A stretch of DNA of 64,000 bases from Mya arenaria (Eukaryota; Mollusca; Bivalvia; Myida; Myidae): positions 32,544,932 through 32,608,931 of the forward strand of contig NC_069132.1 of NCBI RefSeq assembly GCF_026914265.1, given 5' to 3'. The position numbers and the translations under genes are program-made. The notes beneath the pieces were generated by a model that worked only from the letters and a program-made list of their open reading frames with translations, made no database searches and was not told the DNA's origin. Shown piece after piece: positions 13,001 to 24,013 of this stretch (its first letter is position 1; each line of letters opens with the position of its first letter).

Positions 13001-16000
13001 TAAATATAATTAAAGAATACTTATTATAAAATAATATTGAATTACGTTTTTTTTGGTGAAAAAATGTCAGAAGAAGCACTTAAAAATACCGGGCTAAAAG
13101 ATTAAAATGATTGAATTAAGTAATACGTCGGTATAGTTATAATGAAATCATATTCCATTGGAGGCTTTTCTTAGTCATTTAATACATGAAATATATATAC
13201 ATATATACATACAAAAGTGTGTTTACGTTTTAAAACCTTCCGCATTAACATACATAGGTTGCATTTTTATGCCTCATATATATTTTTGTATAAATAACAA
13301 TAATATTTGGTATAATTTACAGGATTTTAGTTTCTGATTCAGAATAAGTATGTAAAATGGCCAAATGTAGAAGTGGTGAAGTTGGGGACTTTTTAGACTG
13401 TCCTGGCATATTTTGAACGTGTAGCCTTATGTTCTGAATAAGACATACTCAACTATTATTTTTCCTTTGTTTTCAATACGGTACCAATTGTAGAAGGAGT
13501 TACCAAAGTATGTGCATGATGAATATACACAAATACCAAAAATAGCTATTAATTCAAAAGTGATTTTAACATTTGAGAAGGCTTTCAAATGAGTTAAAAG
13601 TTGATTTACACCTTGGGTAGAATACAAACTACAAGAGTATAATTTTCTTTTCGCTGAAAAGTCAACACCTGGCTAACAAGAGTAACATTCTTAAGGCGGT
13701 CTTTATACACGTTCATCAAAGCACACCGCCCATTAAATACTTGTAGTTGTAACATCTGAGCAAATTTGCACAGGTTCTTACCGACTAACTGACTTCGACA
13801 GACAGTCACAAATGTCAAGTATTGTCCTAAACTCTCTCTCTTTGGAAAAGGGGCCGCGACTTGTGCTGTAAAGCACTGGGGGTAGCCACGAAAATCATCG
13901 CGGCGTTGATTTTTTGCACAAAAATGCGTAAAATCTCTGCAGAATTAGCACTATGGGTCAATTTTAAGGGCTCTCATACCATAAAGGACTACTTAACACG
14001 CTATGAAAGCCAAGTTTGCGTTCATAATAGCGATCTTGCTGAGCGATGAAAACGGGTCGTAGCCCTGGGTGACAGTGGGCTCTGGCTTCATTCCAGGGCC
14101 CAGGATGACCCTTAAAGACCCTTTAAGGCCCCTCGACATGTGTCCGAGACGACTACGGGGGATGCTTTAAGTAGAGCACCATACCCGGTGTTACGGTCAA
14201 TTGCTAATACTGAAACTGAAAGAAATTTTGTAAAATAACAATACATTGCCAGGAACACGCTAATGATCATATCTGTCGGCCTAATAAGGCTGCTTGCTGA
14301 GAAAATGGAGTAGTTCTTAATTAAATCTAGAGCGGAACGTGCATTTTACTGAATAGTTGTCGACTTTGGTATTTCTAGCTTTAGGTGGTTGGGGTGATTT
14401 GAAAGTAATTGAAAATCTTGGAGCGCGTAAAATGGATTTTTTTTGACAGAATGGAAATGAAATCTAGTACTACATAGATGTCAAAATGTTTCCCATACTT
14501 ATTCGTAATAATTATTTTTAATGAAATGCTGACGTATTAAATATGACAATTTAATGTGTCCGTTGGTTCTTGGCAAATTCATGGTGCAGTGTTGCAATTT
14601 ATGAAAAGAATTCTGACTTTAGGAGTTTGTTTTTCTGGCAGTGACTGTTTGTCTGCCTAGAGATTTAGAAATAACAATCGGACGAGCTTTCAAATGCTAA
14701 AAACATTTCGATACGACACTGGATGAGTTAATCCTGGCAAGAAACGTAGACGAAAAATAAATACTCTTAAATATCGGTTCCCGTGAAAAAGCCTAATTGG
14801 TAGACATGGAAGAACATAAATAAACATTTACAAAAGATGCTCATCCTAATCTGCCGGTGCCAAAGGAACCGCGTTCGTTCCGACAATTGTCTCTATCCTT
14901 ATCGACGTAATCCGAGGATACCCAAATTTCTCATTTCCTAGCCGCCAATATCGGCACTATTTGTAGATATTTAAACCATTGGTAAATATTTATTTAGATA
15001 AAGGAGATTAAGTGAAATGACATACACATGTAAGTTTGAACATTATTTAGTCATTTTGGTTTCATTTGAAATTGTCAATGGTCCTGTCGTATCATTCGTA
15101 ACCGGCTAAACACGAGATCATCCTTTTTCTTGTACTTCACTTTCAACCCTAAGGAATAAACTATTATTCAATCACTAAAATAACAAGACAACAAACGGAC
15201 AATGCTATATTACCGAACTTCTTTGTAATTAAGGGGTGGTATTCAATATTAAACTTAAGTTGATCTTATCGCCATGCATCATTTGACTTCATTTACTTCT
15301 ATTTATTAGTTATTAATAACAATTAATCCGATTAGCTATATCGTTCTACGATCCAATTAAAAACAACATTGAATACCAACCCAGAACAAGTAAACCTTCA
15401 TCTGGTATACATAAGCATTAAAATGCCTATCTTCCAAAACGTTCAGACACATACTATTTATTATTTATTTGTATATTGTGCATTTCATTGAATAGTCTAT
15501 TGAACACATAATTATGTTTAAACTACAGGGACGAAAAGGCCATGCTATCAACGGGTATATCGTACGGCCGATTTTTGGAATGAATATTTCGGAGTATAGC
15601 AAAGTATAGTAAAATCACCTTCGAAACTATAAGAGCTTAATTTTTCAACTTAGGCAAAATTAATTTGATGTTGCAAGTAAAACTTTCTTTTTGATTTATG
15701 ACACTCACGGAATGTTGAACTGAAAGTCTTGATCTGATCTTGAACGATAGTTAGTGGTCGCTCGTTGATAAGACAGCCCCAATGTCCAAATACTTGAACA
15801 AGATTGTCTTATGTTGCCTCTCGTGACATCATTCTTATATTATTTATAAGGATAGACTTAAATTAATGCTGTAATAACTTGTAGCCCTATCCAGTTGTTC
15901 TTTAATTTGTATTCGTATATGTGTAAAGTGTATGTTATATTTTCTCTTAACAGACAAGAACAATAAAAATATTATTAAAATAAAAATATGATTTACCATG

Positions 16001-19000
16001 AGTATGTACTAATACGCTGAAAGTTTTCTTAAATTCATTACATGAGGGCAAAATGTACCCTCGAAAGCAAAGAATAATCAAATTACGATGTTGAATAACC
16101 CTACGATAACAGAGCTTTCCAAGGGACAATACTAGACAGATATTTAAACCAGACTGATAGGACATGCTGTGCATGTGAGCAGTTTAAGACTTGCATGCAA
16201 GCTGGACATTTTATTTTTATAGCATTAAGGAACGTTTGTTCTGATTTATACGCTTTTATACGGGGGCTCTGATATTTTTTCCCACGTACAGTGACCAGTT
16301 TTGATCGTATTTCAATCTTGTAGAGTTGTATATGTTCTGTTTATTTTACAACTACGGCCGGTCAGCTCCAAATTTACGCTCAATGCCCCGTTTACATAAC
16401 CGGCGGTCCAACTGACTTGAGGCTGATAAGCCATAGGCGAGGCAGGTTTACTCTACTGTGTGGTCATTTCCTATGATGTGTCTGATCTCGGATAAAAATG
16501 CAACCCAATATTTCTCCTGAACCTTATAGATTTACTATGAAAACAGTTTATATTTTGAGATTAGATTAATGAATGGATGTTTGTGTATTTTATCACGCCG
16601 CCCATTGATGTTACTGAAAGGTTAGGGTTGGATTGACCCTTGGTCAAGTTTTTCTCTACCACGTGCATCTGATTTTGGCAATTTAACTTGGCATTTTTTG
16701 TCGGTTTAGTCATCAGAAATGTCAGGCTTGATTTATTGATTTTTTTTTAAATAATTGATAAATACACGTTCAAGAACGTTTTGTCTTCTTTTTTTGTAAA
16801 CACATCCAATCAAAATGAATGCTAGTAATAAATTCTCTATGTTGAATATATCTTCTGCGTTTTCTTTTCTACAAAGGTCTACAAACAGACTGTTGCGCAA
16901 ACGTCATTGGACAAGCTTAGTAATAATTTATTCAGAATATATTATTAATAAATTATTTTGTTTAATGAGTGGTTTTGAAATGTCCCATAAAAGAAGTGTT
17001 AAACAAAAAAAAAACTTCCGGCTTCCGCTGAATGAAACTGCATCATTATTAATAATTAAAAAAAGGATTCATATTCTATATCTTTAAAATGTCGGGAAAA
17101 GTATAAATCTATATCTTTATATAGTCGGGAACTGCATAATAATTATAAAAGCATTCATGTCAAATGTAATTCTTTAAACTTCTTAATGTTACTGCATAAT
17201 TAAGTTATTATTTTCTTTTTCGATATACTTAAGGCGACACTCAGTTTCAAAATCAATACATACACATGTATAACAAACATGAATTTTAGTGATAAGCCTT
17301 TTACTACCTACTAAATAATGCATTTATGGAAAATATTGTTACTGATAACACGATTGTGGCCTTATATTTAAAAGCTGAAAATCTAAAAATATTAAATAAT
17401 TGGTGAGTGCTAAAAGATTTACTGTAATCTACTATCGTCTCATAAGGTAGAAATATCGTGTTTTCTGCACCTTTTTCATATTAAACTCGGTGTTCTTCAA
17501 AAGAACCATTGTTTTCGACATTTATTCATCCTTTTTGGTATATTAAAACATTTGTATTAATTTTGGTAAATCTTATTTGGGAGCAAGAGTGTATCTTTAA
17601 ATTGTTGCAAGCTCTTCCACTAACAGCATAAAGGTGTAAAAAAAATTATGTTTTATATTACTTTAATAGCACAATACAATATTGTTTGTATATATTATAC
17701 ATTTTTATCCAGACCTTTTATTACCGTTATCTAATATTTTGAAGATGGGAAAAAATAAGAGATGATCACATTTTATATGCTATATTATTATAATACAATA
17801 CTGTATGTATATATTATACATTTTTATTCAGTCTTTAATGGAAAAATTAGACATGGTCACTCGGTGCTGGCCCTACTTCCATCTTGGTTAATTAAGTTAC
17901 ATTAAGTGACATTAAGCTACATAAGTTACATTTTTTCTCATCCAATCATGTTGGCATGCTGTCATTCACCGAGTTCTTTGTAATGAACATGCAACTTGAA
18001 AACAAAATATACATTTAAGTTTGAAAAAAATGGATTTAAAGTGTTCGTCCATTGTTTAATAGATTTAAAAAGCTCAATGCAGTTGCAAAACAGCAGATAC
18101 CCAAAACACACACACTATTTTCTAAGGAGGCCCCTCCGAACACGAAGGAAAATGAGCGGAAATATATTAGATGCACGGTTTTCTCATTGTTGGACATATA
18201 CTGAGCACCAAACAGTCCGTACTGTGTTGCTATATGTGGCCTTCGTAGCCAAATAAACAAGATGAAGATCAAGATTTCTGCCAATCACATTTACCGGTTA
18301 ACTGTTAGATTACATCCATAATTTATAAATTATAATCGATGTTTTATTTCTGAAAAAATGTTAAAAATATATACACTTAAAGATAAGGATACACTCTGTT
18401 AAGACAGCGACCTTGTGTGTGCGATAGTAGTTTTTGATATTATGTAAGATGATCACTATAAAAGGCACTTAACTTTTGAGCAGGCAACCACAAGAGTATA
18501 TACTCACAAGTTCGAGTCTCCATCCCTTTTGCATTACGCCTGACTAACTCTTGAAAAAGTTCGTCCGTGTGCCAGAACTAGACTAAGTATACATGGATAT
18601 CATGTCTGAGGACCAGGGTTTGCTCTAACCAGTGTTTCACCCATCTTTGTATACCCACGATTGACCCAATCCGAACGGAGTTTGTCGCATGTGGGGTTCC
18701 GAAGATGGGTTTCATCATGTCTGTACAATATGACGTACGACATAACAGATCCAGCACACGAATGCTCATGTATAACCCGTTGACGTCGTTAAGAACAACT
18801 AGTAATACGTCTACGTACCATTGTGGTCGGCATTTGGTGACATTTTATAGTTGTACATGGGTCCGTCCGCCGTCCGTGACATCATGGGCGGCATGACGTG
18901 CATGTGCTGGTTCGGCATTGTCGTCTGCGTCAGACTCTCAGGGACGCGCCATGGACAAAAAGGCGAGGTTGAGTTTGATTGGTGCGACGGCGGCGGTAGA

Positions 19001-19371
19001 GAATCTCTGACGTTAGAAACGTTGACGTAAGCTTGACCCATTGGTTCTTGGTGTACAGGAGCCGGTGCTGTTGATGGGTTGTAGTTTCCGGCGCATGGAT
19101 TGTACATGGGCAGGTCCCGCGAAAAGTACATGAAGTTACCAGACGACATTGCGGCCTGTGATTCTAGAATATCGGGGCTCACATTCTGTCTGCATGTTGG
19201 GTTGCTCAAGCCCAGAAGCTCTTGGATTGCGAACGAAGGGCGCTGGCTGGAAGGATACATTTGGCTGAAATGCCCACTTCCGCTGTAGGGATTCTGAAAT
19301 CCCGACATTTGTTGCGCGTTTGTGTTAATCAACCCGCCCATGTCGTCTGCACAAAAACCGCGTTCAATCAT
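7033..19371 (-). CDS. Vsx: Visual system homeobox protein (Vsx/Chx10 family), complete, 5 exons
   Basis: Coding exons on the minus strand, in order of translation: 19371-18819, 9597-9480, 8924-8801, 7837-7657, 7313-7033. All junctions are GT-AG and the phases agree, giving about 418 residues. Residues 47-55 (FAIQELLGL) form the octapeptide/eh1-like repressor motif. Residues 220-279 are a paired-like homeodomain with WFQNRRAKW and glutamine at homeodomain position 50. It is followed by the CVC domain ([19 protein letters not shown] onward, to about residue 335), which is diagnostic of this family. Residues 361-380 ([14 protein letters not shown]) are an OAR-like tail. The family consists of nuclear transcription factors of retinal and interneuron development; that role is family knowledge. 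I chose the ATG at 19371; an in-frame ATG at 19455 would add 28 residues with no family similarity. The N-terminal exon (184 residues) is longer than in vertebrate VSX2. Intron 1 is about 9.2 kb. Confidence 0.93.
8935..9425. repeat. Degenerate ACATACATCATACACA-type simple repeat in Vsx intron 2
   Basis: The intron between Vsx exons 2 and 3 is filled with imperfect repeats of ACATCATACACATATAYACCGAA-like words. Unit boundaries are blurred, consistent with an old, slippage-derived minisatellite. Open frames read through it on the minus strand are artefacts. Confidence 0.6.
12610..12770. repeat. TTCAATTCA minisatellite
   Basis: Tandem copies of roughly ten bases (TTCAATTCAT) run for about 150 bases. 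Repetitive open frames here are artefacts. Confidence 0.95.
15233..15386. mobile_element. Short TIR element (MITE) in Vsx intron 1
   Basis: The ends GTGGTATTCAATATT and AACATTGAATACCAACC are inverted copies about 150 bases apart, and there is no ORF. The superfamily is unclear. Confidence 0.6.
17230..17528 (-). repeat. Dispersed repeat, copy 1 (inverted relative to copy 2)
   Basis: The reverse complement matches 22510-22905 through TCGAAAACAATGGTTCTT, CTACCTTATGAGACGATAGT, TTTTAGCACTCACCAAT and ATAAATGCATTATTTAGTAG. About 80 bases in the middle are absent relative to copy 2. Confidence 0.75.
17680..17850. repeat. Local direct duplication, ~117-bp spacing
   Basis: TGTATATATTATACATTTTT with similar flanks (ACAATAC before, CAG-CTTTA after) occurs twice, about 117 bases apart. 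Confidence 0.6.
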
Positions 19372-19924
19372 TTTGAAGTTAAAATTGTTCCACCAATAAT
19401 AATGACTGTCCGAAAGTGTCCTGTGATTTATGAAATTCCTAAAAAAATGCCTCAAAATGTATTATCGACCAATTAAATGATGCATTTCCGAATTAACAGA
19501 GTTTTTTTTAAATCAATCAAGTCCACTAAACGAACTATATTCAAACGAGTATTAGAAGGTATATTGATAAATAGCAAGGTGAGTTTTCACATGGATTGTC
19601 AAACAATTTATAAATCTCTTATTTTGTAAATAAAGTCCTTAATCGAATAACACTTGTCGCTGTCAAAAAATACACTTGTCATTAATCTCCTAATGTCTCT
19701 AATAAAATATGAACACCTCGACAACAAATTACCAGGCACTGAAGTCCTATGCCTGCAATGTAAGCTAGTTATCTAAAGCCATTAAGGATTTCAGATTAGC
19801 AAATAAAATATTTCATCGATGCTTTGCTCTTTAACAATCCATTTTGACAAATTAGTTTCCAAGGAAAACTCACGCGCTTGTGAAATGCCAATTCGACACC
19901 AAAATTAGCTCTTCAAGTCTGACT

Positions 19925-19995
19925 GGAGTACCGCCCCGCCATTAAGGAGGCGTGGTTTTATCCGTCATGACCAATGGGCGCCTGCAGGAATTAGA
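19925..19995 (-). promoter_or_regulatory. Possible Vsx promoter-proximal region
   Basis: This short GC-richer patch lies about 550 bases upstream of the Vsx start codon in otherwise AT-rich DNA. Read on the minus strand it contains an inverted CCAAT box (CCCATTGGT) and a GC/CACCC-like motif (CCACGCCTCC). The transcription start cannot be located from sequence, so this is a weak call. Confidence 0.25.
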
Positions 19996-20540
19996 AGCGG
20001 TATTGCTACTCGTGAAAGTATTGGCTCTTAGTGTAAATCTGCATATAAGCAGAAAAAATATTTTCATAGAACGAACTGTACAGTACACAAATAGGATATA
20101 TGTATGGTAAATTGCACTTGAATGCAACAAAAAAGGGACGAAAATGAATGAAAGCAGGAGATGGTATTGTATTAAAATTAGGATAAAACGGGTAAAAAAG
20201 CATGTTGCCTGTCATTTTTAGCTTTATAATGTTACTGGCTTCTTTTTAAATAGATATAAATTGATAAAAACATACATAGACTTTAAAAAATCACATCAAA
20301 AGCATTTGCTATTTGTCTGCGTTTGTTAATTCAATATAACCAAAAGTGCAAATATTTGTACTTCATAATAATGTGCTTGCAACATATTACAGAACAGGTA
20401 TTGACTGATTGTACGTATGTTATACCAGCATTAGATATGTACACATCTAGTTGAAATATTCCATCAAAATAAAATCATACGGCCATTGCATATTCAGATA
20501 TAATTGAGACTGGAATAATACAAAACCCCTGTTTGTCCGC

Positions 20541-20903
20541 TAAAACTGCACTCTCAAAGATATACCGTTTTGATTTTTTTTTGTCTTGGAATGAGCCAAT
20601 TTTTGAATAAATATCAGCAAACCAGCGATATAAGACTGCTGACAAAAGATCAGATCGCAGATTTTCATAATTATATCCGTACGAAAATTAATGTTTTATG
20701 GCTAAAAGCGTTACTAACTGTTTAAGAAAAATGCATAAGACCTCAATGTTTGAGCTTAAATATGAAAATCTGCGATCTGATTTTTTTTGTCAGCAGTCTT
20801 ATATTACTGGTGTCCATGCATTTTTGCATAAATTGGCTTGTTCCAAGACAAAAAAATTAAAAAAAGTTGTCAAACGTTCAATCTGTGAGAGTGCAGCTTT
20901 AAA
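20541..20903. mobile_element. Fold-back MITE, family with AAAGCTGCACTCTCAC ends, copy 1
   Basis: The ends TAAAACTGCACTCTC and GAGAGTGCAGCTTTA are inverted. Interior blocks are inverted too: GCTGACAAAAGATCAGATCG and TCTGATTTTTTTTGTCAGC, AGATTTTCAT and ATGAAAATCT. It lies between Vsx and DHTKD1. Confidence 0.75.
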
Positions 20904-21296
20904 TACAGTCGTTGAAACTGAACATGAAAATGGGCAATACACACAATTACCCTTGTAATGACAATAATTGACACTTATGATAACAACACCTTCAAGGGTA
21001 AAGGGGTGATGTATCTCCCCCAAAACCTGTCAGGATCCCCACAGATTCCATTGGGCCTGTCAGGAGGTGTTTTCACAGGTTGCTTGTATGGAACTGCTTG
21101 ACAGATGATGATAATCTTGCGTAAACCTGGGCATCCTTGTGGAAAACTTTTATTTCTGAATTGTTAACAACATAAAATAACAAGTCAGCAATCAGAGCTA
21201 AATTAGCAGGGTAATGTTATTGTCCCGACGGGGACTCGTCTATCGGTTTACTTATGCATGTATACAACCGTGTACTTATGATTTAAATGACAGGTT

Positions 21297-21505
21297 AATA
21301 TATCGTCGGCACCCACGCTTCCGTCAGCCAGAGCATCGCCGGTAACCACGTTTCCGTCAGCCAGAGCATCGTCGGCAGCCACGCTTCCGTCAGACAGAGC
21401 ATCGTCGGCAGCCACGTATCTGTCAGCCAGAGCATCGTCGGCAACCACGCTTCCGTCAGCCTGAGCATCGTCGGCAGCCACGCTTTCGTCGGCTAGAGCA
21501 TGCTG
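21297..21505 (-). repeat. 33-bp minisatellite (11-codon period)
   Basis: About six copies of CGTCGGCAGCCACGCTTCCG plus TCAGCCAGAGCAT occur in tandem. On the minus strand they read as an 11-residue unit (AADDALADGSV) inside a 77-residue frame. No supporting gene structure was found around it. Confidence 0.85.
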
Positions 21506-21931
21506 GGGGAAACGACGACGGTGAATATGGAAAAAGAATAGAACAGAACAGATATTTGTGAAGACTTAAATACATCGTCCAAATACATGAAATTATATTA
21601 AATTTGTCAAGTGTATGTACATTGGAAGTGCGGTAATAAGCATACATTTTGTATTACATCAACAAGGTATAATGTACAGTGAGACGACTGTGAAATTATG
21701 AAAGGAAGGAAAGTTCTTGGTCCATCTTCAAACCAATGTTTAAACCCACTGTTAAAACTAACGTACATTTGTATAAAGACTCCGAATAGAAGAGCGTTTT
21801 TTAGGGACTGTACACCAGATTGGCACCAAGAAAAGTTTTTTTCTGTAACGAATCTCAGGACAATTATTCAATAAAATCTTATACTCTTTGATATCATAAT
21901 TTTAAAAAAATACCAAAAATGTAAACCAAAA

Positions 21932-21964
21932 AATCGAGTCGGAGACCGGGTTCGAACCGGTGTC
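21932..21964 (-). other. Isolated tRNA T-arm-like sequence
   Basis: The minus strand has ACCGG-TTCGAAC-CCGGT, a perfect 5-bp stem with a canonical TTCGAAC loop. No matching D or anticodon arm or 5' acceptor strand is found nearby, so it is a fragment and not a tRNA gene. Confidence 0.35.
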
Positions 21965-22509
21965 GCCAAAATTTTCTTACTACAAGTTTTTTGTAAGAAA
22001 GGACCTTAATAGATACTATCTATATGAATTTGCCTATCGTAAGTGTGGAAAAAAGAACTTTCATAATCATATGCTGTTATTTTTCATGTGTTTTATGTGC
22101 CAAATACACTACGAGTACGTTTTCTGCAGAAATCTGGAGTTTTAGATTGAACTTCTAAATTATATTTTACTATACGTTATGTATGAATCTATTTTGTTAT
22201 TATATCCCCCACCTCGCCTCGTGCACCAAGAAACTAGTTTGTATACAGGTGTAGTATAAATATGAAGTATATGAACACACATCTGTTGTGTGCATTAATG
22301 AAATAAATGGTTCAATTATTGTAAAATTGTGTTATATTTAATAAACATGTGTTCATAAATGAGAGAAAAAAATATTGAGCTTATCAATTGTTAGACATGT
22401 CATTGATAATCCTTCAAGTTGAAAAATGCGACTGTGCATGTTTGTTTAAGATGCACTCTTACTGCCAAATAAAATTTATCACACATAATACAATTGTTTT
22501 AATATAATA

Positions 22510-22905
22510 AAAAAGATTAATTAGTATCGAAAACAATGGTTCTTATGAAGAATACCAAATTTAATTTGAAAGAAAGATGCAGGAAATATGGTATCTCTAC
22601 CTTCATCCTCGTACACCTGAGTGATGGTGCTATGCGTACCACATAGATTTATCACAACCAAACCTCTGATGAATGAGAATGTTCTACCTTATAAGACTAT
22701 AGTAGATCACAGTAAATATTTTAGCACTCACCAATCATTTAACAGTTTGCGTGTTCAGCTAATAAATACACACCGTTACAATCTTGTAATCAGTAATTTG
22801 TATTTTCCATAAATGCATTATTTAGTAAGTAGGTTAAGGTGTATCACTTAAATTTAATGTTTGTTATACATGTGTATGTTTTGGTTTTGAATAAGAGTGT
22901 TACTT
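22510..22905 (+). repeat. Dispersed repeat, copy 2
   Basis: This is the counterpart of 17230-17528 in opposite orientation, with the same ordered blocks plus an extra internal segment near 22605-22690. No coding capacity or clear terminal repeats were found. Confidence 0.75.
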
Positions 22906-24013
22906 TTATTATGCTCTTAATTGCTTTTAACCGAGCATTGAAAATTAGGCAAATTTAAAATGATACTTTCCGATGTCCTTCATTAGATATAAAATATGGT
23001 TCAAGTGTTGCCCGCCCCTACTTGGTTCTTATGTCCAAAATCAGAGATTTGATACATATATTTCTACATCATATACATGTAGATACGTATTTTTCTCAAA
23101 TATACCATGGTTCATATATACTTAAGAATGCTACTTATTAAACAGAAACATAATTATTATTCCGTTTCAAGGAATCCAGATATACGAGTCAGACAAGGCG
23201 GTGGGATTACTATCAGGTTGTGATTATTTGGACAGTGTTTGTCACTTTTCGTGATCAGAAATGTTGGTAATTAGTTTAACAAAGCTAAGTAAGAGCCAAT
23301 TTAGGAAGAAAAGTCAACAGAGAGGTTACACTACATTCGTGTTTTCAGATCAGCTTACTCTCATCAGTTGTGTGCCGAACAGATTTTCTTGTTTCATCTG
23401 TATATATCAACTTTTCTAAAACTAACTGATCGGAGAAAAGGAAAAAGGGTTAACAATAGGTAAATATTTTTTTTATTTGTACAGCCATGAGAGCCGAGCT
23501 CGCAACATTACAAATTAGATTTCAAGTTATGGTGTATTTATTTTATTACCAGGTACATTATATAGCCCACGCGCAACACAAAAACAAACTGAAGTCTATT
23601 TCCCCGTGGAATTTTGGTGATATGTTCCCGGTTTTATATTGATAAATACATATTTACATAATATTATTGACTTCGTGTCTTCGTCCCGTCTCAAGTTCTT
23701 AATTATCAATCTAAACAAAACTTTCGCCAGATTTATAAGCAAGTGTAGATTTTATATATTTTTTTAGCTTTTTCATATAAAATTCATATCAAATATATAA
23801 AAAAACAACAGTCAATACGCATAAAGGACTGAGCCAACACTACTAAAAAAACTAATATATTCGTGATATATTGTTCATTCAAAGTCAAGAACGACCATTG
23901 TAGCAGGTAAAGATTTAAAAGATTGTATGTAACCAACACAGTAATGGTAAAGTTACTTCCCTTGGTTGGAATATCGCCAAGGTCGAACCAACAATAACTT
24001 ACAATTAGTGATA
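22906..24013. promoter_or_regulatory. Upstream region of DHTKD1, core promoter not resolved
   Basis: AT-rich sequence leading to the DHTKD1 start codon. No convincing TATA box or CpG-rich block is visible; the transcript probably starts within a few hundred bases of 24014. An antisense frame at 23784-24137 overlaps exon 1 and is not supported as a gene. Confidence 0.3.

Larger units (their letters stand above)
9598..18818 (-). other. Vsx intron 1, no internal gene recognised
   Basis: This 9.2-kb intron separates the N-terminal exon from the homeodomain exons. Apart from the repeats listed separately (12610-12770, 15233-15386, 17230-17528, 17680-17850) it holds only short AT-rich open frames without recognisable domains. 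Long first introns of homeobox genes often contain enhancers, but nothing here can be assigned without cross-species alignment. Confidence 0.6.

Noticed and set aside
21932..21964. Functional tRNA gene
   Set aside because: Only a T-arm-like hairpin is present; no acceptor, D or anticodon arm can be paired.
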